Of a stretch of DNA of 48,467 nucleotides, positions 8,870 through 17,304 are shown in pieces. The DNA comes from UBA11606 sp965243715. Its GTDB lineage: Bacteria; Actinomycetota; Acidimicrobiia; Acidimicrobiales; Aldehydirespiratoraceae. The translations under genes and the position numbers were made by a program. The stretch is from positions 1 to 48,467 of the forward strand of contig CBDEVU010000004.1 of the NCBI GenBank assembly GCA_965243715.1, read 5' to 3'. The notes beneath the pieces were generated by a model. That model saw nothing but the letters and a program-made list of their open reading frames with translations, made no database searches and was not told where the DNA came from. The first letter of the stretch is position 1; each line of letters begins with the position of its first letter.

Positions 8870-9835
8870 ATGTCTCGCTCCCGCAGGCGTCGACTCGCCG
8901 AGTTGGTGATGCTCGGGGTGCTTATTGTCTTGCCGTTCATTGCCGCGGACGCCTTCCAAGTTGACCGTTTCGGTCGCTACCTAGTGTGGGGTATTTTCGC
9001 CATAGCGGTTGATTTGATGTGGGGGTACGGCGGCATGCTCACGTTCGGCCATGCCGCGTTCTTCGGGGGCGGGGGCTACGCGGTGGCGATCCTCACCACC
9101 AAGGAATGGTGGGTTCTTCCCTTCCCCCTCGGCCTCGCCCTCTTGGTCGCTATTGGCCTAGCGGTCGTTTTTGCATTGCTGCTCGCCGCCATGTCTTTCC
9201 TCGGTCGATTTCCCCTACGGGGAGTCGAGTTTGCCGTCGTAACGTTGGCGATCGCTTTCCTGTTCGAACAACTGGCCCGATCCGGAGGGTCTTTGACCGG
9301 CGGTCAGAACGGCATTCTCATCGGTTCTCGCCTCGAGTTAGGCGACACGCTGAACGTACACCGAGGCCACGGTTTTTACCTGCTGGCCGCGGTCACACTC
9401 GTCGGTTGCTACCTGCTCACGCGATGGTTTGTTGACTCACCGCGGGGGCTTGTCTTAGCCGGTATACGAGGAAACGAGGACCGAATCGACCGGCTCGGAT
9501 ACCGCGTGGCGGCGGTCAAGACCGAGGCGCTGGTCCTCTCGGCTGCCCTAGCCGCCTTCGCTGGTGCGCTGTTCTTTGTCCACGACGGGATTATCTCACC
9601 GACCGCGGTAGGCGTGGGCAACTCAACGCTCGTTCTCCTCTGGGTCGTTCTCGGTGGTCGAGGAACGCTGATTGGGCCGGTGGCCGGTGCCCTTTTGCTA
9701 TCGCACCTAACCGCCACGCTCTCCGGGAGCTACCTCGACACGTGGCTGTTGATCGTCGGTATTTCTCTGGTGGTCGTAATCTTGATCTTTCCGTCCGGCA
9801 TATTGGGAGCCATCAACCGCGGGGTGCGCCGATGA
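8870..9835 (+). CDS. ABC transporter permease (LivM/UrtC type)
   Basis: A 321-residue polytopic inner-membrane protein with the LivM-family motifs DLMWGYGGMLTFGHAAFFGGGGYA, GVEFAVVTLAIAFLFEQL, LTGGQNGI, an EAA-like loop RGNEDRIDRLGYRV and VVLGGRGTLIGPV. It starts 10 bp after the binding protein and overlaps the next ATPase start. It would pair with the UrtB/LivH-type permease at the operon end to form the membrane channel. Confidence 0.9.
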   Translation: MSRSRRRRLAELVMLGVLIVLPFIAADAFQVDRFGRYLVWGIFAIAVDLMWGYGGMLTFGHAAFFGGGGYAVAILTTKEWWVLPFPLGLALLVAIGLAVVFALLLAAMSFLGRFPLRGVEFAVVTLAIAFLFEQLARSGGSLTGGQNGILIGSRLELGDTLNVHRGHGFYLLAAVTLVGCYLLTRWFVDSPRGLVLAGIRGNEDRIDRLGYRVAAVKTEALVLSAALAAFAGALFFVHDGIISPTAVGVGNSTLVLLWVVLGGRGTLIGPVAGALLLSHLTATLSGSYLDTWLLIVGISLVVVILIFPSGILGAINRGVRR

Positions 9836-10599
9836 GCGGGTCCGCTAACGGGCCGCTGTTACGGGTTGTGGGAGTCACCCGCTCCTTCGGTGGGCTCAGA
9901 GCTCTAAGCGAGGTGTCACTGGTAATCGAACGCGGGGAGGTGGTTGGTCTCATCGGCTCGAACGGTGCTGGCAAGACAACCCTTCTGCACGTCCTTTACG
10001 GGCAGGTTCGACCAGACGCTGGCCGTATCTGGTTCGATGACATTGACGTGACAAGATGGCCGCCCAGAAGGAGAGCCCGCCAAGGCATGGGGCTCGTCTT
10101 TCAGCAAACCAATATCTTCGCCGAATTGAGCGTCGAAGAGAATCTGCGCCTTGGTGCCATGGCGAAAACTCGTCAGTGGCAACCAAATCGGAGTCGGGTG
10201 TCGTCTCGCAGCGAACTAGCGGCCGTGGACGAGATGTTGTCAACTATTGATCTGGAGGCCGAGCGCTACCTGCCCGCCAGCGAATTATCTCACGGTCAAC
10301 AGCAGTGGCTCGAAATTGGTCTCGTGTTGTTGAGCAAGCCGCGGCTGTTGCTCCTCGACGAACCAACGTCGGGGATGACCCGCCAAGAGAGCATGAGAAC
10401 GGCCGGCTTGCTCCGGCATCTACGCGACAGTGGGGTGACTGAGGCGATGCTAGTAGTGGAGCACAACATCGAGTTTATGAAGACGATCAGCGACAGGGTC
10501 ACCGTCATGCACCGAGGTGAAGTGCTCGCCGACGGCAGCCTGGCTGAGGTCCAAGGCAATCAAGCGGTCCGTGATTCTTACCTTGGTCGGTTGGCATGA
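9832..10599 (+). CDS. ABC transporter ATP-binding protein (LivG/UrtD type)
   Basis: A 255-residue ABC ATPase. Walker A GSNGAGKTT, signature LSHGQQQWLEIG, Walker B LLLLDEPTSGM and the H-loop VVEHN are all intact. The LSHGQQQWLEIG signature and PTSGMT are typical of UrtD-type subunits of urea transporters. The ATG at 9832 overlaps the permease stop (ATGA) and is preferred over the longer frame inside the permease. Works as a heterodimer with the next gene. Confidence 0.9.
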   Translation: MSGSANGPLLRVVGVTRSFGGLRALSEVSLVIERGEVVGLIGSNGAGKTTLLHVLYGQVRPDAGRIWFDDIDVTRWPPRRRARQGMGLVFQQTNIFAELSVEENLRLGAMAKTRQWQPNRSRVSSRSELAAVDEMLSTIDLEAERYLPASELSHGQQQWLEIGLVLLSKPRLLLLDEPTSGMTRQESMRTAGLLRHLRDSGVTEAMLVVEHNIEFMKTISDRVTVMHRGEVLADGSLAEVQGNQAVRDSYLGRLA

Positions 10600-11288
10600 G
10601 CGACGGTCTTGAAGTTGAAGGACTCTCGACCGGCTACGGAGCGGCCATGGTCGTGCGTGATGTTTCGATGAGCCTAAAACCGGGGGAGGTCACGTGCCTA
10701 CTTGGTCGCAACGGGGCGGGCAAGAGCACAATCGTGCGTGCCGTGATGGGGTTATTGCCCCGAACCGGCCGGGTACTGCTCGACGGCCGCGATATTTCTC
10801 GCTGGCGGGGAAACCGTATCAACCGTGCCGGTGTGGTCTGTATGCCCCAAGGTTTCGACATCATCGAAGGTTTGTCGGTGCTCGATCATTTCCGCCTCGC
10901 GGGCCACGGCCAACCGGCGGACCATCTCTTGACTACGGCGGCTGCGATGTTCGGCGTGCTGGGGGAACGCGGAGACCAGGACGCTTCGACGTTGTCGGGG
11001 GGTGAGCGAAAAATGCTGGGTATTGCCTTGGCGCTCTGCGCTGATCCAGCCGTAATCCTCATGGATGAACCGACGGAAGGGGTCGCTCCGGTGATCGTCG
11101 AACGTTTGGTATCGGTTTTGCAGAACCTCGAAACGACCGCGTCGGTTCTCATTGTCGAGCAAAACCTCGACGCCGCTTTGGGCTTTGGCGGTCATGCCTA
11201 TGTCCTCGAAACGGGAACGATCGTCGAGCAGGGAAATATCGAGAAACTCAGCGAATCAGGGGTGCTTGAAGAGAGGCTTTCGATTTGA
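10596..11288 (+). CDS. ABC transporter ATP-binding protein (LivF/UrtE type)
   Basis: A 230-residue ABC ATPase with Walker A GRNGAGKST, signature LSGGERKMLGIA, Walker B VILMDEPTEG and an IVEQN switch region, as in UrtE/LivF. MPQGFDIIEGLSVLDHF replaces the usual MPEGR..F..LTV segment. Start ATG overlaps the upstream ATPase stop; stop TGA overlaps the TTG start of the permease behind it. Partner of the preceding ATPase. Confidence 0.9.
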   Translation: MSDGLEVEGLSTGYGAAMVVRDVSMSLKPGEVTCLLGRNGAGKSTIVRAVMGLLPRTGRVLLDGRDISRWRGNRINRAGVVCMPQGFDIIEGLSVLDHFRLAGHGQPADHLLTTAAAMFGVLGERGDQDASTLSGGERKMLGIALALCADPAVILMDEPTEGVAPVIVERLVSVLQNLETTASVLIVEQNLDAALGFGGHAYVLETGTIVEQGNIEKLSESGVLEERLSI

Positions 11289-12160
11289 TCGTGGCCGCCG
11301 TCTTGCCCGTTGATTCCTTCAACGTAGTGGCCCTCATCGCCACTTTTGCCCTAATATCGATCGGTTTGCACCTGACGTTTGGCCTGCTCAACATTGTCAA
11401 TTTGATGCACGGCGAGTTCATCCTCATCGGTGCCTACGCCACGTTCGAACTAAAAGACACACTGGGTGGGGTTGGTCCCGCCATGGTGGCCGCGCCGCTA
11501 GTAGCAGCGTTCGTCGGCGCGGTGCTGGAAAGAACCGTTCTGCGCTTTTTGTACGGCCGTCCCCTGGACACCCTTTTAGCGACGTTTGGCCTTGCTTTGG
11601 TCATCCGCCAGGTTGTGCAGTTGAAGTACTCCGCCAATCCCCGCCAAGTCGCTGACCCCATCGGCGGGTCGTTCGTGGTGGCGGGATTCAATATTCCGTG
11701 GTGGCGGTTGGTGGTCGTGATCGTGGCCATCGCCGCAATTGCGGGGCTCGTGGCCGTACTGTCAACCCGGCTTGGGGTCAAGTGGCGTGCTACCGTGGCC
11801 AACCCAGATCGGGCCGAGACGCTCGGGGTTGACACCCGCCAAAGTCGCACCGCCATGTTCGCGCTGGGCTGTGGACTCGCCGGACTAGCTGGCGCGCTCC
11901 TCGCCCCGCTAAACACTCTGACCCCCCAACTCGGGACAAGGTTCCTGATCAACTCCTTCCTCGTGGTGATCCTCGGACGGCAAGGGTCACTTCGCGGATT
12001 GGTAATTGCCGCAATCGTCTTGGGCGGCACGCTTGGCACCCTGCAGTTCCAGATCTCCACTGTTTACGCTCAGATCGTGACCCTTCTAGTGGCGATCCTC
12101 GCCACGCGGCTGCGACCCGTCGTGGCCGATTCCGTTGCCCGCCTACGGGCCTCAGCCTAA
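11285..12160 (+). CDS. ABC transporter permease (LivH/UrtB type)
   Basis: A 291-residue polytopic permease with LivH motifs: ISIGLHLTFGLLNIVNLMHGEFILIGAY, LATFGLALVIRQ, ATVANPDRAETLGVDTRQ and LAGALLAPLNTLTPQLGT. The TTG at 11285 overlaps the previous stop; a GTG at 11291 is the alternative. Having the LivH-type permease last, after both ATPases, departs from the usual binding protein-B-C-D-E order. Two decayed fragments of a hydrolase follow. Confidence 0.88.
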   Translation: MIVAAVLPVDSFNVVALIATFALISIGLHLTFGLLNIVNLMHGEFILIGAYATFELKDTLGGVGPAMVAAPLVAAFVGAVLERTVLRFLYGRPLDTLLATFGLALVIRQVVQLKYSANPRQVADPIGGSFVVAGFNIPWWRLVVVIVAIAAIAGLVAVLSTRLGVKWRATVANPDRAETLGVDTRQSRTAMFALGCGLAGLAGALLAPLNTLTPQLGTRFLINSFLVVILGRQGSLRGLVIAAIVLGGTLGTLQFQISTVYAQIVTLLVAILATRLRPVVADSVARLRASA

Positions 12161-12170
12161 GGACACACTC

Positions 12171-12431
12171 ATGGATACCCGAAACCTCGATCCCTTCTCC
12201 GCCAAGTTGCGCCTCGTTGCCGACCTACCGGGGGAGTTGTTGTTTTGGTGAACGATCAGCACCGACCTCGACCTAACGATGCGAGACATGGCCGTCGAGA
12301 CCCTCATCGTGGCGCGCGATTGCGTAGCGGCGACAGGCCCGTGCGAGCAAGAATCGAGCCTCTACGACATTGACACCCACTTCGGCCTAGTAACCGACTC
12401 GACCACCGTCGTGAATGCAATCCGTAGCTGA
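12171..12431 (+). pseudogene. Remnant of an isochorismatase-family cysteine hydrolase
   Basis: Two short pieces survive. An ATG at 12171 opens a 26-codon frame (MDTRNLDPFSAKLRLVADLP start) ending in TGA at 12249-12251. From 12255 to 12431 a different frame reads ISTDLDLTMRDMAVETLIVARDCVA and later HFGLVTDSTTVVNAI, which follows the C-terminal third of isochorismatase-like hydrolases (T..Tv..ta.dA....V.DacaA, then FG.V.t...V). The catalytic core is deleted. It lies 10 bp after the transporter operon and probably once acted on the imported compound. Nothing else is visible in this ~300-bp gap. Confidence 0.6.
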
Positions 12432-12460
12432 CCTAGCCCGTGCCGGATACGCCATTTTGG

Positions 12461-13093
12461 TTAGTCCTTTATTGCTTGATCAATGACGGCGACCGAATCT
12501 AGATCGGCCGTCCAGATAGCTAACGCTATTAGGGGATCGTCTCTCGTCTGCATCGAGTGTGAAGCCCACGGAGGGTGGACCATCCACGCCCCCGCGGGTT
12601 GGGTCTCGTAGCGACCGGTGCCTTTTTGCCAGTCGGCCGTTCCCGCGACCGCGCAATACAGCTCTGGGGCTAGGTGAGAGTGCGCCGGATACAGAAGATG
12701 AGGGGCTTGCACGGTGAGGAAAACGCTGGCGACCGCGCTGAGTAGCAAGGCGTCTGATGAGCGGGTCGGACTGCCGAGCAACGTGGTAACGAAATAACCT
12801 GCGTGAAAATCCGGGTGAACGACCCCCTCCGCGTATGGACTGGTCCATCTAAGAGCAGGAGCCGCGGCGATGAGGGAGTGAAGAAGGGCGGCTAACTCGA
12901 CGTGAGGAGGGACCGGAACGCTCCGCAGCAACTCGGGGACTAGCGACGGACAATCGCTCTGGTAAACCGGGGTCGCTTTGTGCTGCTCGAGAGCCACGGT
13001 CGCTCGTGAAATGTCGGGCAAATCGAGCGGGTACGTCGCGGCCAAGCGAACCACATCGGCGGTCGCAGCGAGCAGGTCGGCCGTCTCTTTCAC
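12461..13093 (-). CDS. DMSP-lyase-like cupin (DddQ/DddL-type family)
   Basis: A 210-residue protein. The C-terminal half carries the cupin metal site of the dimethylsulfoniopropionate lyase family: YPAHSHLAPELY with H138, H140, E144 and Y146, followed by AGTADW, and HPPWASHSMQT with H179. Known members cleave DMSP to acrylate and dimethyl sulfide using a metal and a catalytic Tyr. Its ATG overlaps the stop of the aldolase gene upstream (ATGA), so the two are cotranscribed. The broad family includes members without proven DMSP activity, so the enzymatic call is weaker than the family call. Confidence 0.75.
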   Translation of the reverse strand: MKETADLLAATADVVRLAATYPLDLPDISRATVALEQHKATPVYQSDCPSLVPELLRSVPVPPHVELAALLHSLIAAAPALRWTSPYAEGVVHPDFHAGYFVTTLLGSPTRSSDALLLSAVASVFLTVQAPHLLYPAHSHLAPELYCAVAGTADWQKGTGRYETQPAGAWMVHPPWASHSMQTRDDPLIALAIWTADLDSVAVIDQAIKD

Positions 13094-13836
13094 GGTCGAG
13101 AACGTCCAACCATACGGACAATGCCGAGCCAGTCACGGTACTGAGAACCGGTAGACGCTGCGTGTTGGCGAGCTGTGTGCTCGCATACCGTAGGACTTGG
13201 CCGAATCGGTTCGCTGGTCATGGCGAGGGCGTCGACTTGGGCTCGTGCGCTGAACTCGGCTTGGTAGAGCACGCTGAAGGCCGTAGGAACGTCCGCTCCG
13301 ACGGTCAACAGGCCATGATTGTCGAGCAGAAGTAGCTGATTGTCGCCCAAATCCTTCACTAGAGTCGGCCCCTCGCAGTCGTCGAGCACGAGTCCTTCGA
13401 AGGTGTGACGGCTCGTACGGCCGTAGAATTTAAGGGCGTGCTGAGATATCGGCAGAAGACCCTCGGGGTGAGCGCTGATCGCGATGCCTGCCCTCGTGTG
13501 GGTATGCATGATTGCGCCCAAGGTCGGGGCGTTGGCGTACATGCCCGCGTGAATCGTGACACCCGCCGGATTAGCTTGCCCGCCCTCGGCCCCACCGACG
13601 ACGTGGCCAGCTAGGTCGATCTTGATCAGGTTGTCGGCGGTGACCTCTTCGAAGAACAAGCCTTGGCGAAGCATTAAGAAGTGGTCGTCTCGCCCTGGCA
13701 GGCGGCAACTAAAGTGGGTTGCGCCGAGATCGGACCAGCCAAAAATAGCGGCCGCTTGGTAGGCGATGGCCAATTCCACCCGGGCCTCCGCTTCGCTGGC
13801 CGGAGGAGTCCAAACCGGGTTATTCAAGTCCATCAT
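13090..13836 (-). CDS. Class II aldolase/adducin-family protein
   Basis: About 248 residues from the ATG at 13836; the open frame runs further up to 13998 but that part overlaps the divergent methyltransferase gene. Class II aldolase features are present: DLGATHFSCRLPG, NPAGVTIHAG, IMHTHTRAGIAIS (zinc-binding His pair) and LLLDNHGLLTVG. Many members are sugar-phosphate aldolases or decarboxylases, others have no known activity. It is coupled to the DMSP-lyase-like gene, suggesting a shared pathway, but the link to DMSP chemistry is only contextual. Confidence 0.82.
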   Translation of the reverse strand: MMDLNNPVWTPPASEAEARVELAIAYQAAAIFGWSDLGATHFSCRLPGRDDHFLMLRQGLFFEEVTADNLIKIDLAGHVVGGAEGGQANPAGVTIHAGMYANAPTLGAIMHTHTRAGIAISAHPEGLLPISQHALKFYGRTSRHTFEGLVLDDCEGPTLVKDLGDNQLLLLDNHGLLTVGADVPTAFSVLYQAEFSARAQVDALAMTSEPIRPSPTVCEHTARQHAASTGSQYRDWLGIVRMVGRSRP

Positions 13837-13893
13837 AAGGCCCCAGCGTAGCGCAAACGGGCAATCGGTCGAAGGCGATGAGGGGACTTTAGA

Positions 13894-14712
13894 GTGAGCC
13901 GGGTGCTTGCTGTTGCCACGACCCCGGATGAACAGGCTTCTGCTGAGGGAGTTTTGGACCACCACGGCGCCCAAGTAATCGAGGTTGTCGAACCGCACCC
14001 TCGTCGGAGGGTAATTCTCGCCCGTCTAGCTGACGAGGACCGGTCCGCCACCGTGGCCGCGGCCCTTAGGGGCGAGGGCCTTCTCGCTGTTTCCCGCCCG
14101 AGTCGTGGTGGCGCTTTGCGGGCGTGGGTACGTGACACAGAACCCGTGGTCATTAGTGATCGGCTCAGCGTGAGTCCGGCCTGGTCTGAGCATCGTCGCT
14201 GCCATCTGCGGGGTCTCGTTGAACTCGGCCCAGGAGGTTTCGGCAGCGGGCATCATCCAACGACCCGCCTGCTGCTAGGGATAATCGAGGAACGGATTAC
14301 AGGGGGAGAGTCAGTGCTAGATGTTGGTTGCGGCAGCGGAATCTTGGGGCTGGCGGCGTTGACGCTGGGGGCGGACAGGGCCACCGGTACGGACTTTAAG
14401 GCCGCAGCCGTCGCCGCCACGGCTCGCAACGCTCGGCTCAATAACCTGAGCGCTCGACTAGTCACGTCGACGAACCCGATCGAACATATCGGCGGATCAT
14501 TCGACGTTGTGGTGGCCAACATTGCCCGCGCTGGCGTCGTTGGTTCGGCGGCCGGACTACTTGGCGCCATCGCGCCGAATGGGTGGCTGGCCGTCTCTGG
14601 AATCACCCCCAGCCAATGCGCTCAGGTCGCCGGGTTTTTGCGTCCCCTAGTTGTCGTGGAGGAACGGATCGAAAACGATTGGGCGGGGCTGGTTCTGGCC
14701 CCGCCCAAGTGA
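13894..14712 (+). CDS. prmA: Ribosomal protein L11 methyltransferase-like (PrmA family)
   Basis: A 272-residue SAM-dependent methyltransferase. The PrmA-type signature GGFGSGHHPTTRLLL precedes the SAM motif LDVGCGSGILGLAAL; DVVVANIARA corresponds to the NI(L/A) catalytic motif. The N-terminal third is an L11-recognition-like alpha/beta region with weak conservation. GTG at 13894 is used as start. It is divergent from the aldolase and stands alone. It most likely methylates L11 or a related protein; a generic 50S methyltransferase is the safer reading. Confidence 0.78.
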   Translation: MSRVLAVATTPDEQASAEGVLDHHGAQVIEVVEPHPRRRVILARLADEDRSATVAAALRGEGLLAVSRPSRGGALRAWVRDTEPVVISDRLSVSPAWSEHRRCHLRGLVELGPGGFGSGHHPTTRLLLGIIEERITGGESVLDVGCGSGILGLAALTLGADRATGTDFKAAAVAATARNARLNNLSARLVTSTNPIEHIGGSFDVVVANIARAGVVGSAAGLLGAIAPNGWLAVSGITPSQCAQVAGFLRPLVVVEERIENDWAGLVLAPPK

Positions 14713-14718
14713 CCCTCT

Positions 14719-15024
14719 CTAGATATCGAAACCGACGGCCGCGATCGGCGTCGCCGGTGCCATTTGCGGCGGCTCGGCCATTAGGGGCATGAACGATTGC
14801 ATGGCCGCTTGCATTGCCGCGCTCTGGCCGTGGTTCTGCATCGCATCGGCGCTGGCCATTAGGGCGAAGAAGGAGAAGTTGTTCCCTTCCCCGCGGTGGT
14901 AGGAATAGATCTCGACGCCCGGTTCTTGCCGGGCCGCCTCCACCATTTGGCCCAGCACCGTGGCCATCTCGTCGGCCTTGCCGTCCAGGCAGGTGATGGT
15001 GCCCATCATTGAAACCTTGCTCAT
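14719..15024 (-). CDS. Antibiotic biosynthesis monooxygenase (ABM) fold protein
   Basis: A 101-residue ferredoxin-like ABM-domain protein (GTITCLDGKADEM, EPGVEIYSYHRGEGNNFSFFALMASADAMQNHGQS), the normal length for stand-alone members. GGGAGAAG lies 5 bp before the ATG. Members oxidise small aromatic or quinone-like substrates, or act in heme chemistry; substrate unknown here. It converges with the methyltransferase gene. Confidence 0.8.
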   Translation of the reverse strand: MSKVSMMGTITCLDGKADEMATVLGQMVEAARQEPGVEIYSYHRGEGNNFSFFALMASADAMQNHGQSAAMQAAMQSFMPLMAEPPQMAPATPIAAVGFDI

Positions 15025-15142
15025 CTACTTCTCCCTGTTGGCTCGGCGGTGCTCAAAGGCGGCCGGTGGCTGCCTATGGCTACCACGAAGCTGGCGTCTC
15101 CGCTATCGGCGATCCAGTTTAAAAATTAGTCGGAAAATAGGG

Positions 15143-15171
15143 TTGACGTTCTAGTTTCGTTTTGATACGAT
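15143..15171 (+). promoter_or_regulatory. Leaderless promoter of the DUF222/HNH gene
   Basis: TTGACG (15143-15148), a 17-bp spacer and TACGAT (15166-15171) make a good sigma-70-type promoter. The ATG follows only 7 bp after the -10 box, so transcription should start at or within a base or two of the start codon. No ribosome site is present, as expected for a leaderless mRNA. Confidence 0.65.
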
Positions 15172-15177
15172 ATACAC

Positions 15178-16275
15178 ATGTTCCAGAAAACGCACGACAA
15201 CCTGACCGAGGTTGCTCTCCACGGAATGTCTCGACCGGAGTTGACCGCAACCATTGGTGGGCTTGATCGGGTGATCGCTCACGCGCAAGAACGACGCTTG
15301 GCGTGCTTGGCCGGGATCGACGCGTTGGGTGATTCGGGGGCCGATGCGGCCAGTGTTGGGCATTCGTTGTCGCGGCGCTCGAATCGCCAGTCCAAAGAGG
15401 ACGCCAAGGTCGCTACACAGTTGGCGCAGATGCCTGCTGTGGCCGAGAGCTTGGCCAGCGGGGTTATCACTACTGAGCATGCCGCGGTGTGCGCTGAGGC
15501 CGCGGCTCGGGTATCGCCTAGCGAGGCTGAGGAGTTGCTGGCCTTGGCTGCGGATTTGCCTGCCGACCGGTTTGCTAAGAAGACTCGGGAGTGGGTCAAC
15601 AGCAGGGAATCTCAGGGCACGGTTGAGAAGCGTCACGCTCGGCAGCGTCGCCTCCGTGAGGTAACTGACTGGGTTGATGGCGAGGGGATGGTCAACATCT
15701 TGAGCCGCCTCGATCCGATCAACGGCGCACGGGCTCTAGCGGCCTTGCGGGAGTTTGCTAACCAGATCGGCCCCGACGATAGTCGGACGGCTAAGCAGCG
15801 TCGCGCCGATGCCATGGTGGCGTTGCTTACTGGTGCTCGGGCGACCCGTTCGGGCAAGCCGCACCCCAAGCACATGGTCCACCTGCTGCACTGTCTCGAG
15901 ACTGGGACCACCGAACTCGCCGACGGCAGCCCCGTACCCGACGATGTACTCATCGAACTCGGACCCACCGCCGAAGTCGTCGGCCAAGTCTTTGATGGTG
16001 TTGGCCGACCGTTGTGGCTGGGGCGCTCCACCCGGCTAGCCAGCCGCGATCAGTGGATTGCTCTCATCGCCCGCCATCGCGGCTGTAGCGAATGCGGAGC
16101 CTCAACGGACCGCACCGAGGCGCATCACACCAAGGAATGGGCTAATGGCGGGCCAACCGATATCGACAATCTCGAACTGCCGTGCTGGAACTGCCACAGC
16201 CGAAAACACCGAGGCCGCCGCGGCGATCCCGCCCGACATCGACAACCGACGAAGCCTGTCTTACATACTAGTTGA
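15178..16275 (+). CDS. DUF222 / HNH endonuclease-domain protein
   Basis: A 365-residue protein with an N-terminal helical DUF222 domain and a C-terminal HNH zinc-finger nuclease (CSECG, EAHHTKEWANGGPTD, LELPCWNCHSRKH). Such genes occur in many copies in Actinobacteria and are often linked to mobile or intron-like DNA; their role is unproven. Its last ~83 bp (from 16193) reappear at the right window end, so this gene lies across the outer visible boundary of the palindrome. A copy of this family can act as a recombination target. Confidence 0.85.
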   Translation: MFQKTHDNLTEVALHGMSRPELTATIGGLDRVIAHAQERRLACLAGIDALGDSGADAASVGHSLSRRSNRQSKEDAKVATQLAQMPAVAESLASGVITTEHAAVCAEAAARVSPSEAEELLALAADLPADRFAKKTREWVNSRESQGTVEKRHARQRRLREVTDWVDGEGMVNILSRLDPINGARALAALREFANQIGPDDSRTAKQRRADAMVALLTGARATRSGKPHPKHMVHLLHCLETGTTELADGSPVPDDVLIELGPTAEVVGQVFDGVGRPLWLGRSTRLASRDQWIALIARHRGCSECGASTDRTEAHHTKEWANGGPTDIDNLELPCWNCHSRKHRGRRGDPARHRQPTKPVLHTS

Positions 16276-16299
16276 CAAATGTCGAGTAGATGGTAACAT
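16272..16299 (+). promoter_or_regulatory. Leaderless promoter of the desaturase gene
   Basis: TTGACA (16272-16277) overlaps the stop codon of the DUF222 gene; 16 bp later is TAACAT (16294-16299), and the desaturase ATG is 7 bp further on. The same arrangement exists inverted at 48361-48388 in the right arm. Confidence 0.6.
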
Positions 16300-16305
16300 C
16301 AGCCC

Positions 16306-17295
16306 ATGATGCAAACCTCGTTGGACCACGACCAGTTGGTTGCTGATATGACCGGCGGACTCGCCCCAGTTGCCGTGCCGTCATTTGCAGGCAGTAGCCG
16401 CCTGCGCCCCGATGGTCGGCCACGCCCTGAGTTTCGGGCCGAACTGAGACGAATCTCGGACCCCAAGAATGCCCTGCTCGTCCTCGCCGCTTTGCTTTAT
16501 CCCTTCGCCGTTATCGGGGCCGCCGTTTACTTGGCCCATCTAGCGGCGTGGATTCTCGCCTTCTTTTTGATGGGCATCTACTTCCAGCGGCCGCTCACCT
16601 TGCATCACGAAGCCGCTCATCGTCTGCTATTTAGTAACCGCGTCGTCAACGATCTCATCGGCGAAAAGTTCCTCGGCGCGCTGGCCTTCGGCGACGGCAG
16701 CAATCGTTACCGGCTAGCTCACAGCCAGCATCACCGCGACGAGTTCGGCCCGCGCGAACCCGATTTCTTGCTCTACGCCCAGTATCCGATCAGCCGAGAA
16801 TCGTGGCACCGGAAACTCCGCCGAGACGCCACCGGAGTATCAGGCTGGAAGAACATCAAACCCGTCCTACGAGGGCTCGGTCAAGCGTCGCGCCGCAACC
16901 GCTCGCTGGTATTCATATCCACCCAGTTGGCGATTTTCGCGATATTCTTCACCTTCGGCCAACCGTGGCTGTACTTGGCGCTGTGGTTCGCCCCGTGGAT
17001 GACGATCGCCCGGGTGACCAACCGGCTCCGTGCCCTAGCCGAACACGCCGGGATGACACGGTCCAACGACCGCCGTCTCACGACCCACCACGTTCGTCAA
17101 GGCTTCTGGTCGCGGCGGCTTTTTCTGACCCAGAACATTGGCTACCACCTCGCCCACCACGTCGATTCGGGGATTCCGATGGCGAACCTGCCAAAGTTTC
17201 ATAGGGCCCTCGAAGAGGACGGCTACCTGCCCTCGTCTCAGGTCCACCGGTCCTACCGGGCCATGTGGCGCACCCTTTCGATCGACCCGGCCTGA
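16306..17295 (+). CDS. Membrane fatty acid desaturase (left arm)
   Basis: A 329-residue integral membrane di-iron desaturase. The three histidine boxes are clear: HHEAAH (100-105), HSQHHRDE (139-146) and NIGYHLAHH near residue 285. Two hydrophobic hairpins lie between (LLVLAALLYPFAVIGAAVYL and IFAIFFTFGQPWLYLALW regions). It introduces double bonds, or hydroxyl groups in some relatives, in acyl chains or related lipids. It has its own leaderless promoter; the PaaX-like gene starts 10 bp downstream. The right-arm copy differs at one residue (LYLALWF versus LYLVLWF). Confidence 0.87.
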   Translation: MMQTSLDHDQLVADMTGGLAPVAVPSFAGSSRLRPDGRPRPEFRAELRRISDPKNALLVLAALLYPFAVIGAAVYLAHLAAWILAFFLMGIYFQRPLTLHHEAAHRLLFSNRVVNDLIGEKFLGALAFGDGSNRYRLAHSQHHRDEFGPREPDFLLYAQYPISRESWHRKLRRDATGVSGWKNIKPVLRGLGQASRRNRSLVFISTQLAIFAIFFTFGQPWLYLALWFAPWMTIARVTNRLRALAEHAGMTRSNDRRLTTHHVRQGFWSRRLFLTQNIGYHLAHHVDSGIPMANLPKFHRALEEDGYLPSSQVHRSYRAMWRTLSIDPA

Positions 17296-17304
17296 GAGCG
17301 GGAA

